A stretch of DNA of 64,000 nt from Cellvibrio sp. KY-GH-1 (lineage in GTDB: Bacteria; Pseudomonadota; Gammaproteobacteria; Pseudomonadales; Cellvibrionaceae): NCBI RefSeq assembly GCF_008806975.1, contig NZ_CP031728.1, positions 2,613,501-2,677,500 of the forward strand, read 5' to 3'. The translations under genes and the position numbers were made by a program. Position 1 is the stretch's first letter. The number at the start of each line of letters is the position of its first letter. Below the pieces are notes generated by a model, which saw only the letters and a program-made list of their open reading frames with translations, did no database searches and was not told where the DNA came from. Positions 48,160-57,795 of the stretch are shown in pieces.

Positions 48160-49560
48160 TCTGGGTACTCCTCGTGTTATTTGAACATTATCGTTAGGTC
48201 TAACTGAAAGTTCCCAATTCTAGCAGTTTTGGCCGGGCAAAGACCAACTCTTTGTAACCCCCAAAGGGGGGAATTTACGGGAAATATTCGACCGTCAATT
48301 GACTGTTTGGTTAATGTCCGACCAGTTTGAGGCGACCCTTCTCGTCAAAAAAACGTCGCCCACCTACCGCCCTAATAACGCCGGCCCGCCCCAAAAAATC
48401 CCCCCAACTATTATGTACCATTCGGTCTGACACACCGTTGATCGACAATCACCATCAAGGGGCGCCAATTTCACTAGCAACTTATCACTGCGCCAACGTC
48501 AAAACAAAACGAATATCTTATTCCCACTAAACTTCATCACTCCCACTTTGGATATGAAATATAGTGCTGGAAAAGACAATATTTACAGCAAGCCTAAAAC
48601 TCGATTAGCGTGTTTGTTAGCAACAGATTCACAACAGCGCGCTTGTGGATTTTTAAATCAATCGTCGCCAACGGATCGCATGCGAACTGAGATTGATATG
48701 GTTGATTCAAGCAGTCCTAAACAAAACTGAATATATTCGTTGCTCACGAGCATCCAACGAGCAATTAACTGCACATTAAGATGGCCTTCAATTAATCGCT
48801 TTAAGGAAGTCATTTGAGTTAACGAGATAACGCAGTGTCCATGAGCCCATTCAAGGCATTGCGTTGGACAATGATGTCGACGAATTAACGAGCCAACGTG
48901 AAAGTTGTAATTCAACGAAAATCAATCATTGATACTTGATAGACTAAACGCGACAAGCTCATTGATGCAGTTGCCGACAAGGAACTCATTCCGTTAAATA
49001 TCTTCCTCATGATGACGAAATAGCTAGTCTCGATAGCCAGGAGAGGGATTTGCCCAGCAACCCTTTGCACATTGCATCACCCTATGCGAAAACAACAGGG
49101 ACGATATTGATACCGAAAAATTGCCTGAGACTAAATCGCATCGCCCAACTCACAAAGCCAACTGTCTCGCGCTTCAAACACAATCACTGACAACATTCAT
49201 CGGTAAGCAACTCAGTTTGATTATGGGCTGGCGGGTATTCAAACCTCGCCAAAGTTTAAAATCGTGATCCAGTTAGCCATCACTGAGTCATTCACTACGT
49301 CACCGAAGCGATCACAAATCACAAAAAAATTTTGATAAAGCGAATCTTGAGAGGCAAAAAGGAACGCTCAACAAGACCTTTTCTCACCGTTGATAGCATC
49401 GTTAATGGCAAGTGAAAAAGGGAAAAACAAAACCAATTACGTCCAATTGCAATTGCAGAAGAGCAAAATTGTTTTCAGTAAACAGACTGATTGAAGGCGC
49501 TTCAAACAGAAAAACTTTCCCTTAAAATCGAAAAAACACATTTTTTTACTAAAAATTGTC
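48160..49560. other. Long region without recognisable genes
   Basis: About 1.4 kb between exbD and the promoter of the Lys/Ala-rich gene. Open frames are short (60-85 codons), have no ribosome sites and odd composition. AACGAG words recur at about 48755, 48820 and 48885. A CCCCC-aaa-GGGGG hairpin lies near 48258-48272. It may be a decayed gene region or hold an untranslated RNA; nothing decides this. Confidence 0.5.
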
Positions 49561-49577
49561 AAAAAAACGCATTTTTA

Positions 49578-49635
49578 TTGACTATTTAGCGCAAAAAACT
49601 TGAATTTTTTTAATAAAGTTTTAACTTATACATGT
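49578..49635 (+). promoter_or_regulatory. A+T-rich promoter region of the Lys/Ala-rich gene
   Basis: TTGACT (49578) and TTGAAT (49600) are candidate -35 boxes, TATACA (49627) a candidate -10, embedded in T and A runs. The spacing of no single pair is ideal, so the exact start of transcription is open. Confidence 0.35.
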
Positions 49636-49688
49636 TGGACTTTTTAATCCATTTATCGACCTTTCGAAAACTATAAAGGAAGCACACC

Positions 49689-50588
49689 ATGGCTGCACGT
49701 AAACAAACCGCTGTTAATACTGTTGCAAGTTTGGAACAGCAATTAGCTCAACTGAAAGCGCAACTGGCAAAAGCTCGCGCAGCTCAAGCGGCAGATGCCG
49801 GTAAAGCTGTTGCTGGTTTGGCTAAAGACGCTGCTAAAGCTGCTGCAGCTCTGAAAGCTGCTCAAAGCAAGTTGGCTGCTGCTAGTAAAAAGAAAACCCC
49901 TGGTTCAGCTAAAGTTGTAGCCGCTGCTAAAGCTGCTGTTGCTGCCGCCAAGAAAGATGCCGCTGCTGCGAAAGCTGCCGTTGCTGCTGCCAAAAAAGAA
50001 GCTGCAGCTGCTAAAGCTGCTGCTAAATTGGCTGCTGCGCACGACAAAGCAGTTGCTAAAGCGGAAGGTGCAGTTGCAAAACGCTTGAAAGCTTCAGCTA
50101 AGAAAGCTGCAGTAAAAACCAAAGCTGCTGAGAAAAAGGCTGCTGCAAAAGCTAAAGTAGCGGCTAAAAAAGCTGCCGCTAAAGCAAAAGCTGCTGCTAA
50201 GAAGCAAGCAGTAAAAGCGAAAGCAGCTGCTAAAAAAGCGGCTTTGAAGAAAAAAGTTGCTGACAAGAAAGCTGCTGTTAAAGCGAAAGCAGCTGCCAAG
50301 AAAGCGGCTGTAAAAGCGAAAGCGGCGGCCAAGAAAACTGCAGCTAAAGCTAAAGCAGCAGCCAAGAAAACTGCCGCTAAAGCTAAAAAAGCTCCTGCTG
50401 TTAAAAAAGCAGTAGCCAAAAAGGCTCCAGCTGCTAAAAAAGCTCCTGCTGCTAAAAAAGCAGTAGCCAAAAAGGCTCCAGCTGCTAAAAAAGCTCCTGC
50501 TGCTAAAAAAGCAGTAGCTAAGAAGCCAGCGGGCGCTGCGCCTGCAAAACGCGGTCGCAAGCCAAAGGCTGCTGCACCAGCAGCGTAA
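49689..50588 (+). CDS. Histone H1-like / AlgP-like Lys-Ala-rich DNA-binding protein
   Basis: A 299-residue protein of more than half Lys and Ala. The N-terminal 35 residues form a helical segment (TVASLEQQLAQLKAQLAKAR) of coiled-coil character, followed by KAAAKKA-type repeats and, at residues about 234-280, tandem copies of a 17-residue unit containing KKAPAAKKAVAKKAPAA, then an AT-hook-like KRGRKPKAA end. This is the pattern of AlgP (AlgR3) of Pseudomonas and other bacterial H1 mimics, which bind DNA without much specificity. Ribosome site AAAGGAAG. Repeats at DNA level (50388-50528) make length variation likely. A terminator follows. Confidence 0.88.
   Translation: MAARKQTAVNTVASLEQQLAQLKAQLAKARAAQAADAGKAVAGLAKDAAKAAAALKAAQSKLAAASKKKTPGSAKVVAAAKAAVAAAKKDAAAAKAAVAAAKKEAAAAKAAAKLAAAHDKAVAKAEGAVAKRLKASAKKAAVKTKAAEKKAAAKAKVAAKKAAAKAKAAAKKQAVKAKAAAKKAALKKKVADKKAAVKAKAAAKKAAVKAKAAAKKTAAKAKAAAKKTAAKAKKAPAVKKAVAKKAPAAKKAPAAKKAVAKKAPAAKKAPAAKKAVAKKPAGAAPAKRGRKPKAAAPAA
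50388..50528 (+). repeat. 51 bp tandem repeat inside the Lys/Ala-rich gene
   Basis: Copies begin at 50388, 50439 and 50490. The first two differ by one base; the third diverges after about 38 bases. Each encodes 17 residues. Confidence 0.85.
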
Positions 50589-50607
50589 TTAGCGATTTAC
50601 TCGCAAT

Positions 50608-50636
50608 AAAAAAGGCACCTTAGGGTGCCTTTTTTA
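50608..50636. terminator. Terminator of the Lys/Ala-rich gene
   Basis: AGGCACC/GGTGCCT stem with A run before and TTTTTT after; may also stop the converging PilZ gene. Confidence 0.85.
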
Positions 50637-50673
50637 TTGATACATTCGAATTTAATTTAAATACCAACACGAT

Positions 50674-51348
50674 TTAATTAGATGCCTGTTCCTGTATCAC
50701 CATTTGATTGAATACGTAGGTGTACATTAGCAGGCGCTGTTCTTCAGTTTGCTCGACGAACTCCAAGCCATAATTCACCAACATTGATTGCAATTGTCCA
50801 TCCTGGGGATCAACGCGAGAGCGGACCCTCCCCGTAAGCACCAGCTCCCGCTTTATCTCGCGAATCTCGACAGGCGCTCTGATTTCCAGTAAATCACCAA
50901 TTTCCGCAATATCATTCGCAAGCTCTATACGCACGCCCGAAATACTGACATCTAACATAATGCCGCTGGTAGAGGGGATCGACTCCAGACCAATGTTAAC
51001 GACATCAACTTTTTCATAAACAGCTACGCGAGTAGCGCCCCGAATACCTTTGAATGTCACCGAATCGGGATAGCTCAAGTGAAGTATGGGATAAGGGTCA
51101 AGGGTCTGACTTTCTACGATGCCCGCAAATATTCCAATACCATTATCAATCATTAGTCGTACAACTATTTTTTGACCAGGCCTGAATTTAACTAATTTTC
51201 CAGCTTGCTTGGGGACAGATAATAAAAGCGCTCGCCCAGGCAAACATCCAATGAGCCGACATGAAAAACGTTCAGGTTGGCCCGCAAGACTGCTTGTCTG
51301 CAGTTGTAGGGGGTAGCCATAAGACAGTTTCAATTCTTCGAATTTCAT
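50674..51348 (-). CDS. PilZ-domain (YcgR-like) cyclic-di-GMP effector
   Basis: A 224-residue protein with an N-terminal YcgR-type domain (LKLSYGYPLQLQTS... FRPGQKIVVRLMI) and a C-terminal PilZ-like domain. The c-di-GMP motif R-x3-R is seen as RGATRVAV (short form) and the D-x-S-x2-G motif as LDVSISGVRIEL. Such proteins act as flagellar brakes or control of surface polysaccharide. It is immediately downstream of a cNMP-domain gene on the same strand (115 nt), so both may belong to second-messenger signalling. Confidence 0.85.
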   Translation of the reverse strand: MKFEELKLSYGYPLQLQTSSLAGQPERFSCRLIGCLPGRALLLSVPKQAGKLVKFRPGQKIVVRLMIDNGIGIFAGIVESQTLDPYPILHLSYPDSVTFKGIRGATRVAVYEKVDVVNIGLESIPSTSGIMLDVSISGVRIELANDIAEIGDLLEIRAPVEIREIKRELVLTGRVRSRVDPQDGQLQSMLVNYGLEFVEQTEEQRLLMYTYVFNQMVIQEQASN

Positions 51349-51463
51349 GGTGCTTCACTGAAAATTATTGATGTTGTGTTCAGCAGTGTAGCAGTTGTGG
51401 GCAATTGCGCCTTAACGCGCCGAAGAGTCGCGCGTGACGAGAACTCAAAATAATTTAGAACGA

Positions 51464-52123
51464 CTAGCCCAATGATTCAGCAGCCAAGACACCAAACTCT
51501 TTGTTCCATTCCATTAGCAATAATGCCAGCGCCTGCGATTGCTCATAGAGTGAAACCAGTTCGTCATGGCTGTCTTTCGGGCCGTGATAGAGTTTGATCT
51601 GCCTATGCTTGTTGGCCAACTCATGCTGCAAATGTTGCGACCGGTATACCTCCAGTTTCCAGCGCAGGTTATGCGCTGTATTGCGGTAATAAGCTAATTT
51701 GGTCTGCAATGAAATGGGTGTGACTGAGTTAAGCGGGCCAAAAACATTAAAATCCAAGGCTAACACCATTGATTCCTTGGCTGACGCATCTGAAATAACT
51801 GTGGCAGTACGCGCCTGACCAACCAACTGAGCCAAATCCCCAAACACTTCGCCCGGAGTAACGTAGTTCACCAAGTCGCCCTTGAGCGCCTGATCAACAT
51901 AAACCGCCAGTTTTCCCTTGAGTAAAAAATACAGCCAATTTCCTGTGTCACCTTTTTGTAGCACAACTTCACCAGGAACAAATGACAGGATTCGGGAGGC
52001 TTGTAAGAGTATTTCGAGTTGCTTTGCGTCTTGCTGCTTAACAACTTTAAAAAACGGGATCCCGGAGAGTAAATGCTCCAGGGTATCTTTGGGGATTTTA
52101 TGCAGAGGTTTCGTTTCCATCAT
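51464..52123 (-). CDS. Cyclic-nucleotide-binding-domain protein without HTH
   Basis: The 219-residue protein has a CRP-type cNMP fold at about residues 15-130 (VVLQKGDTGNWLYFLLKGKLAVYVD, then TPGEVFGDLAQLVGQARTATVISD), including the phosphate-binding-cassette GEVFGDLAQLVGQARTATV. After it there is a helical region (about 140-215) but no helix-turn-helix, so it is not a CRP-type regulator. The arginine in QARTATV keeps the cyclic-phosphate contact. Partner or output is unknown; it neighbours the PilZ gene. Confidence 0.85.
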   Translation of the reverse strand: MMETKPLHKIPKDTLEHLLSGIPFFKVVKQQDAKQLEILLQASRILSFVPGEVVLQKGDTGNWLYFLLKGKLAVYVDQALKGDLVNYVTPGEVFGDLAQLVGQARTATVISDASAKESMVLALDFNVFGPLNSVTPISLQTKLAYYRNTAHNLRWKLEVYRSQHLQHELANKHRQIKLYHGPKDSHDELVSLYEQSQALALLLMEWNKEFGVLAAESLG

Positions 52124-52377
52124 CTACCCGTAATACTATTTTTATTAAAAATTACTCAACTCATACACCAGGCAATAAGCAACCCCGCCCCTAACACTCC
52201 CTGCGCGTATGATACTACTGAAAATCTATAGAACAACTATAGCTAAATTACAGACAAAGTACGCGCACCGCTCTTTTTTCTATATTATACCTATGGGGCT
52301 AACCACAAACCGCTGTATACCCCACAGGACTAAAACGCAGGACACCAATGTCCGTAATAATAGAGAGTAGCAAGACT

Positions 52378-53574
52378 ATGCGCTTCAACCATCTATTCCG
52401 AGTACTCATAAGTATCACACTACTGATTTTTTCCCACATTTCACGTGCCGAACCAATGCTCAATGGTATTGGGGTCCACCAGGAATTAGGCAGAGAGATC
52501 TTTATCGGTGCACTCTTTTCCGAGTCATTGAGCAACGATCCTGGAACACTATTGCGTAATCAGCAACCCATGCGAATGGAACTTAAAATTGTCAGTCCGG
52601 AAGGAATTACGGCACGCAGATTCAGCCGCCTGTGGATTGAAGGTTTGGCAGTTAACAGTAAGGCCGACGCGTTGATGGCGCAAGCAGATAACACCGTTGC
52701 TTTTGACGCTATGTTTAAAGGTCGGCTGGTGCCAGACGACTTTGTCAAAATTAGCTACACGCCAGGCAAAGGCGTGAGCGTTACCCTTAATGATGTGCTT
52801 TTAGGCACTATTAAAGACGACAACTTCTTTTCTATGCTCTTGGCCACCTGGATTGGGAGCGTTCCTTTATCGTCCGATTACCGCGACAGTTTGTTAAAGG
52901 TCGGGGATGTCAACACCGCGTTGCGTACCCGCTATTCAACCATAACACCCTCCGCGACCAGAGTTGCGGAAGTGCGCGCGTGGATTCAGGGTGGTGAACT
53001 TGTCGCACAAAATACCAAATCCTCTACTCCGGCTAAATCCGCAGCCGCCAAATCGAGTGCGCGAGCGAAAGAAGAACTTGTCGCTGAGCGGCCCGAGGTT
53101 AAATTACCTGCGTTAGAAATTGAAAAGCCACAGCTAGATGTTCCTGCACCTGCGGCTCAAGTTGCAGCCCCTGCAGCTGCCTCTTCAGCGGCAGCCAAAC
53201 CTGTTGCGGTTACGCCAACACCGGTACAGCCAAAAGCAGAAGAGGATGAAGATGAAGGCCCGGCATTAACAGCGCAAACACTGTTAGCACGCCAATTCTA
53301 TGTTTCAGATGCGATCAAAAAAATCCGCAGTAAAACCAAGTACCCCCCTCGGGCATTAGAAAGAGGTCAAGCTGGTAGTGTGCGCGTTGCCGTTGTGATA
53401 GATCGCAATGGTAATATTTTGAATACAAATATTCTCGAAAATAGCGCTCACGAGATGCTTAACAAAGAGGCACTGGAAGCTGTCAAACGCTCAGCGCCCT
53501 TCCCCGCTTTACCTGACACTATTAGCGGCGCGCGCTTTGAGTTTACGGTGCCCATGCGTTGGACCTTACCGTAA
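52378..53574 (+). CDS. Chalcone-isomerase-like domain fused to a TonB C-terminal domain
   Basis: Starting at MRFNHLFRVLISITLLIFS the product has 398 residues; an ATG ten codons upstream (52348) has a good AGGA site and is possible. Order: signal peptide to about residue 25, a chalcone-isomerase-like domain (about 27-185, with GREIFIGALF, RRFSRLWIEGLAVNS and the LLATWIGSVPLSSDYRDSLL end), a Pro/Ala/Lys-rich linker (about 205-310), and a TonB C-terminal domain (about 320-398, KTKYPPRALERGQAGSVRVAVVIDRNG... FPALPD...FEFTVPM). There is no membrane anchor of the normal TonB type, so it is expected to be periplasmic. The joint function is unknown. Confidence 0.85.
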   Translation: MRFNHLFRVLISITLLIFSHISRAEPMLNGIGVHQELGREIFIGALFSESLSNDPGTLLRNQQPMRMELKIVSPEGITARRFSRLWIEGLAVNSKADALMAQADNTVAFDAMFKGRLVPDDFVKISYTPGKGVSVTLNDVLLGTIKDDNFFSMLLATWIGSVPLSSDYRDSLLKVGDVNTALRTRYSTITPSATRVAEVRAWIQGGELVAQNTKSSTPAKSAAAKSSARAKEELVAERPEVKLPALEIEKPQLDVPAPAAQVAAPAAASSAAAKPVAVTPTPVQPKAEEDEDEGPALTAQTLLARQFYVSDAIKKIRSKTKYPPRALERGQAGSVRVAVVIDRNGNILNTNILENSAHEMLNKEALEAVKRSAPFPALPDTISGARFEFTVPMRWTLP

Positions 53575-53602
53575 AAATAAGCCGCCTGCTTAATGAACTG
53601 AA

Positions 53603-53637
53603 TAAAAAAAGCCACTCCGCAAGAGTGGCTTTTTACT
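53603..53637. terminator. Two-way terminator
   Basis: GCCACTC/GAGTGGC stem, loop CGCAA, A run before and TTTTT after; it serves the TonB-domain gene and perhaps the converging unknown gene. Confidence 0.88.
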
Positions 53638-53666
53638 TATGGAACATTACTACGAAACGAGGCAGA

Positions 53667-54227
53667 TTAAGAAAGCTGGCGCAGCCGCTGCTCAATGACC
53701 TTGTGTATTCCACTACGCTCTAGCGCCGAGTGCTCTTCCAAACGATTTAAATGTATCGCATGCAAGTGCAAGCAAGGCGTTGATGCGTCGAGCTCACGTA
53801 AATCCCCCTTCATCAATACCGGCAGGAAAGGCTTATTCGGCGGCAACTTTTCACGAACTATCTTTAAGCCCATTTGCAAAGGCAGTGCGCGATATTTAAC
53901 CGTGCCACTGCGAAAGGGAATTCGTAAAAATAAACAAGGGCGCGATTGATATACACCAGGAATAATTTCCATTCCAGTAGGTGTTACAGCATTAGCCGTA
54001 ATACCGTTAAAGGTATCGTGAGGTGCATAGGGGTTAGGAAGAATCACTAACTTACGCTCTTCTTCTTTGGGGAAGAAAATATTGTAGTTTGTGTATAGCT
54101 GCTCTACGGAACTGGAGTAGACACAGAGTTTATTTTCAAACCCCATGACAAAATCTACCGCCCGCTGGCGCTGATTAAAGGCATCCAGATCCCAGATCAG
54201 GTCCTTGTTATCGGAATTTATTGACAA
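53667..54227 (-). CDS. Conserved-looking hypothetical protein
   Basis: A 186-residue cytoplasmic protein with no signal or membrane segment. It starts MSINSDNKDLIWDLDAFNQRQR, has a mixed alpha/beta composition, a His-rich CLHLHAIHLNRLEEH stretch near the end and a basic C-terminus. Codon use resembles the core genes, so it is likely native. I do not recognise a family. It lies 47 nt after the small membrane protein gene, same strand, and may belong to the prfC operon. Confidence 0.7.
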   Translation of the reverse strand: MSINSDNKDLIWDLDAFNQRQRAVDFVMGFENKLCVYSSSVEQLYTNYNIFFPKEEERKLVILPNPYAPHDTFNGITANAVTPTGMEIIPGVYQSRPCLFLRIPFRSGTVKYRALPLQMGLKIVREKLPPNKPFLPVLMKGDLRELDASTPCLHLHAIHLNRLEEHSALERSGIHKVIEQRLRQLS

Positions 54228-54274
54228 GATTGGCTCTTAAAAAAGAAAGTGAAAGAAGTATAGTCTTGTAAAAC

Positions 54275-54604
54275 TTAAACGTTCAAACATTCAACGCGCA
54301 CGAGAACGCGCTTCAACTCTTCCAATCCTTTGTCGCTGAACAAATAATCCGCTCGCGCCTGCCCCAGGTATTCTCGTTCATCAATGACAGCGCATGCCTC
54401 GCGAATAACTTCCAACTCAGGGCAGTGGCGAAAAGATGAAGACAAAAAGATGGCCCAATCATTTTCACTTGCCTGCCCTACCAACACGTTTTGCAAGAGC
54501 ACAATCACATCCGCTTTCGCCATCTGGTAGTGCGGATGTTTTACCCAGAGTAAAACACCAATTACCACCAAAAAAATCAACAGCGTAATAACAAAAACGG
54601 CCAT
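54275..54604 (-). CDS. Small membrane-anchored protein
   Basis: A 109-residue protein with one N-terminal membrane helix (about 2-24, VFVITLLIFLVVIGVLLWV) and a soluble helical domain of about 80 residues that includes CPELEVIREACAVIDEREYLG. The start is 3 nt after the prfC stop, so the two are translationally coupled. Family not recognised with confidence. Confidence 0.75.
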   Translation of the reverse strand: MAVFVITLLIFLVVIGVLLWVKHPHYQMAKADVIVLLQNVLVGQASENDWAIFLSSSFRHCPELEVIREACAVIDEREYLGQARADYLFSDKGLEELKRVLVRVECLNV

Positions 54605-54607
54605 GAC

Positions 54608-56185
54608 TTAATGCTCGCGCGTAGCCCGGAATACAACCTCGGGGTGGCGCTCCTGTGTGAGTGAAAGGTTTACACGAGAAGGGGCAAGATAGGTCAAATG
54701 TCCACCGCCATCAAGAGCCAGGTTCTCGGCGCACTTGCGTTTGAACTCTTCCAGTTTTTTAGGATCAGTGCATTCACACCAGCGCGCAGTGGTAACACTT
54801 ACCGGCTCGTAGATCGCCTCTACTTTATATTCATCTTTCAAACGATAAGCAACCACTTCAAACTGCAACACACCCACAGCACCAACCACAATATCGTTGT
54901 TGTTAACCGGGAAAAATACCTGAGTCGAACCCTCTTCCGACAATTGCTGTAAGCCTTTTTGTAGTTGCTTCATTTTGAGCGGATCTTTCAAACGAATACG
55001 GCGAAACAGTTCCGGTGCAAAGTGGGGGATGCCGGTAAATTTCATCTCCTCACCTTCGGTAAAGGTATCACCAATCTGAATGGTGCCGTGGTTATGCAGC
55101 CCGATAATATCGCCCGCAATAGCTTCTTCTACAGCACTTCGATCACCTGCCATAAAAGTTACTGCATCGGCAATTTTGACATCTTTACCAATACGCACAT
55201 GCTTCATTTTCATGCCCTGCGAATAGGTACCCGAACAAATACGCATGAACGCAATGCGATCACGATGTTTTGGGTCCATGTTCGCCTGAATTTTAAAAAT
55301 AAATCCACTGAACTTCTCTTCGGTAGGCTCAACCGAACGTTCGTGGGTTGCGCGCGCACGCGGCGTTGGAGCCCATTCAACGAAACCATCCAGCATTTCA
55401 CGCACGCCGAAGTTACCCAGTGCGGTACCGAAGAAAACAGGCGTCATACGACCAGCAAGATATTCTTCTAAATCAAATTGATGCGTTGCGCCGCGCACAA
55501 AATCAATTTGCTCCCGATAGTCATCGGCGTAGGACCCCATTAGCGCCGTCGCTTCCGCGCTATCCAAGCCTTTGATTTGAATATCATCGGGAATCGTGTG
55601 ACCAAAACCTTGCTGGTAAACATGGATCACATCGGTATAAAAATTATAAACCCCGAGGAATTCCTTGCCGCTACCCAACGGCCAGTTGATCGGTGCCGCG
55701 GTAATTTTTAATACGTTTTCAATTTCATCCAGCAATTCAACTGTATCACGACTTTCTCGATCCATTTTATTAATGAAGGTAAGAATCGGCGTATCGCGCA
55801 AGCGGCAAACTTCCATCAATTTAATGGTGCGATCTTCGACACCTTTCGCACCGTCGATCATCATCAATACTGAGTCCACTGCGGTGAGCGTGCGATAAGT
55901 ATCTTCCGAGAAATCCTCGTGACCTGGGGTATCAAGCAAATTGACAATACGATCCTTATAAGGGAATTGCATCACCGAGGAGGTTACCGAAATTCCACGC
56001 TCCTGCTCCATGGTCATCCAGTCAGATTTTGCATGGGGGCCACGCTTGCCCTTTACTGAGCCAGCCAATTGAATAGCATTCCCCCAGAGCAATAACTTTT
56101 CCGTAACAGTCGTTTTACCGGCATCCGGGTGAGAAATAATGGCAAAGGTGCGACGCTTTGCGAGTTCAGCAGTTAAGTTACTCAT
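54608..56185 (-). CDS. prfC: Peptide chain release factor 3
   Basis: RF3 is the GTPase that removes RF1/RF2 from the ribosome after peptide release. The 525-residue protein has G1 [16 protein letters not shown], the switch region [17 protein letters not shown]3 [15 protein letters not shown]4 FINKMDRE, and the RF3-specific C-terminal domains ending in [32 protein letters not shown] at 56185 ([14 protein letters not shown]) preferred over a TTG five codons earlier. Length matches E. coli RF3 (529). Downstream genes are the two unknowns. Confidence 0.97.
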   Translation of the reverse strand: MSNLTAELAKRRTFAIISHPDAGKTTVTEKLLLWGNAIQLAGSVKGKRGPHAKSDWMTMEQERGISVTSSVMQFPYKDRIVNLLDTPGHEDFSEDTYRTLTAVDSVLMMIDGAKGVEDRTIKLMEVCRLRDTPILTFINKMDRESRDTVELLDEIENVLKITAAPINWPLGSGKEFLGVYNFYTDVIHVYQQGFGHTIPDDIQIKGLDSAEATALMGSYADDYREQIDFVRGATHQFDLEEYLAGRMTPVFFGTALGNFGVREMLDGFVEWAPTPRARATHERSVEPTEEKFSGFIFKIQANMDPKHRDRIAFMRICSGTYSQGMKMKHVRIGKDVKIADAVTFMAGDRSAVEEAIAGDIIGLHNHGTIQIGDTFTEGEEMKFTGIPHFAPELFRRIRLKDPLKMKQLQKGLQQLSEEGSTQVFFPVNNNDIVVGAVGVLQFEVVAYRLKDEYKVEAIYEPVSVTTARWCECTDPKKLEEFKRKCAENLALDGGGHLTYLAPSRVNLSLTQERHPEVVFRATREH

Positions 56186-56281
56186 AGAAATTTCGCGCAA
56201 TATAAGAAGTAAAAAGAAAAACTGGAAGTGGCCGGAATTATATCCTGCACATTCTATTTAGGGGGATTGGATTTAAATCAG

Positions 56282-57639
56282 CTAGGACTCAGCTAGCGCA
56301 ATACTCTGGTAGATGTGGCGTTTCAGCCACAACCACGCCCATATGCCCAAGCCAACATTGGCAATCGCAGTGGCAATAAAAATACCTTTCATTCCCCACA
56401 GCTGCTGACCAATCCAGGCCAGAGGTAAATACACATAAAGTACGCGACCGGCAGAAATCATCATCGCCGGCCAAGGATTTCCCATGCCATTGAAGGCCGC
56501 ATTCACCGACATTATTAAACCATAGGCGCCATAGCTGATCGGAACTATCCACAAATACAGGGCAGCAATCGCCACCACCTCGTCATGGCCTCCGAATAAT
56601 TGCGCGATCTCTGCACCCAATAGCCACAAAACAACTGCTAGAAACAATCCAAACCCGAGGCAAAATTGAGTCAGCACACGCAACGCATCTTGTAATCGTT
56701 CGACTTTCCCTGCTCCAAGGTTCTGTCCAAAGAAGGGGCCTACCACACCGGATAGAGCGTAAAACACTATAAGAGCGAGGGGTTCAATACGCGTCGCAAT
56801 TCCCAAAGCGGCGACCGCATCAGTTCCATAAGCAGCGACCATCGCCACAACTATCGCACTGGCAAACGGTATGATCACATTCGCCGCCATAGCGGGGAGC
56901 CCCACTTCAACAATTGCAAGCCAGGATGCTTTCAGCTTTTGCCAGGGGATAAATGGGTTGATCACCATATGCAGACGCGCATGTAAAATGTATAGGGCAA
57001 GTACCAGCATCAGTGCTCGAGTGATCAAGGTTGCAAGGGCTGCGCCTTGTAAACCCAATGCAGGTGCACCAAACAAACCAAAGATCAGTACCGGGTCGAG
57101 TAGCACGTTTACCAAGGCTGCTCCCCCATCAAATAACCCTGCACCTGACTCATTCCCATAGCACGCAACGCCGACAGGCACACCATAGGTACCATGAGAC
57201 ATGGAGCACTGAAATACCAAATAGACATGTAAGAACGAATCAGGGGAATTAACTCTGAAGGTGCACCCAGTAAGAGAAACAGCGGCTCCAGAGTAAGCCA
57301 TCCCAGTAAACAGACCGAGGCAGAAATAATAAACGTCAGACTCATAGCATCAGTCGCTAGACGACGCGCCTTACTTGAATCTCCTTCTCCAATAGCTCGC
57401 GCAACAGCGGAGGATGTGCCCGCACCCAAGCCAATTGCCAAACTGGTCAGCACCATAATAATTGGGAAAGTAAAGCTGAGCGCAGCCAAAGGCTCTCGCC
57501 CTAACTGGGCGATAAAAAACGTTTCGATGGCATTGAGTGACATGGTTGCCATCAACCCCCAAACCAGCGGTAACGCCAGACTTTTTAGCTGTGTGGACAC
57601 CCGACCTTCAGTAAGGGTTGCCTGGAGCGGTTCTGCCAT
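56282..57639 (-). pseudogene. MATE-family efflux transporter, single-base frameshift
   Basis: The N-terminal part starts MAEPLQATLTEGRVSTQLK at 57639 and runs to a stop at 57109; the C-terminal part continues in another frame to 56282. At 57123-57127 the minus strand reads five G; one more G would give the continuous GYLMGGAALVNVLLDPVLIFG, a typical MATE loop and helix, and a 452-residue protein with twelve membrane helices, the normal MATE size. MATE proteins export drugs and cationic compounds using Na+ or H+. As given the gene is split after about 170 residues. Sequencing error in the G run is a realistic alternative to inactivation. Confidence 0.85.
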
Positions 57640-57711
57640 AAAAAAGGTGCTGTTGGTCAACAAAAAGGCGTGCAGTATACACCAGTGCTGACGCAGAATT
57701 TGCGCTTGACT

Positions 57712-57746
57712 ACCCTCTACTGCGACAAAGTGTCGCAGTAGAGGGT
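57712..57746. promoter_or_regulatory. Perfect 16 bp inverted repeat in the MATE/regB divergent region
   Basis: ACCCTCTACTGCGACA (57712-57727), 3 nt, then its exact reverse complement to 57746. The core reads GCGAC-N5-GTCGC. It is centred about 65 bp before the expected start of regB transcription, has no T tract, and so looks like a regulator site rather than a terminator. A RegA/PrrA-type site is possible. Confidence 0.6.
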
Positions 57747-57781
57747 GCAACGGAAAAGCACCAGACGGCTGTTCGCTTGGT

Positions 57782-57787
57782 TATAAT
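57782..57787 (+). promoter_or_regulatory. -10 element of regB
   Basis: Perfect TATAAT nine bases before the first ATG of regB; no matching -35 is evident. If used, the leader is nearly absent or translation starts at the second ATG (57817). Confidence 0.4.
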
Positions 57788-57795
57788 CGTTTGGA

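Noticed and set aside
48658..48915. 85-codon minus-strand frame in the empty region
   Set aside because: No ribosome site, odd composition rich in His and Cys, no family resemblance.
49862..50560. 232-codon minus-strand frame rich in Ala and Phe
   Set aside because: Mirror of the repetitive Lys/Ala-rich gene; no ribosome site.
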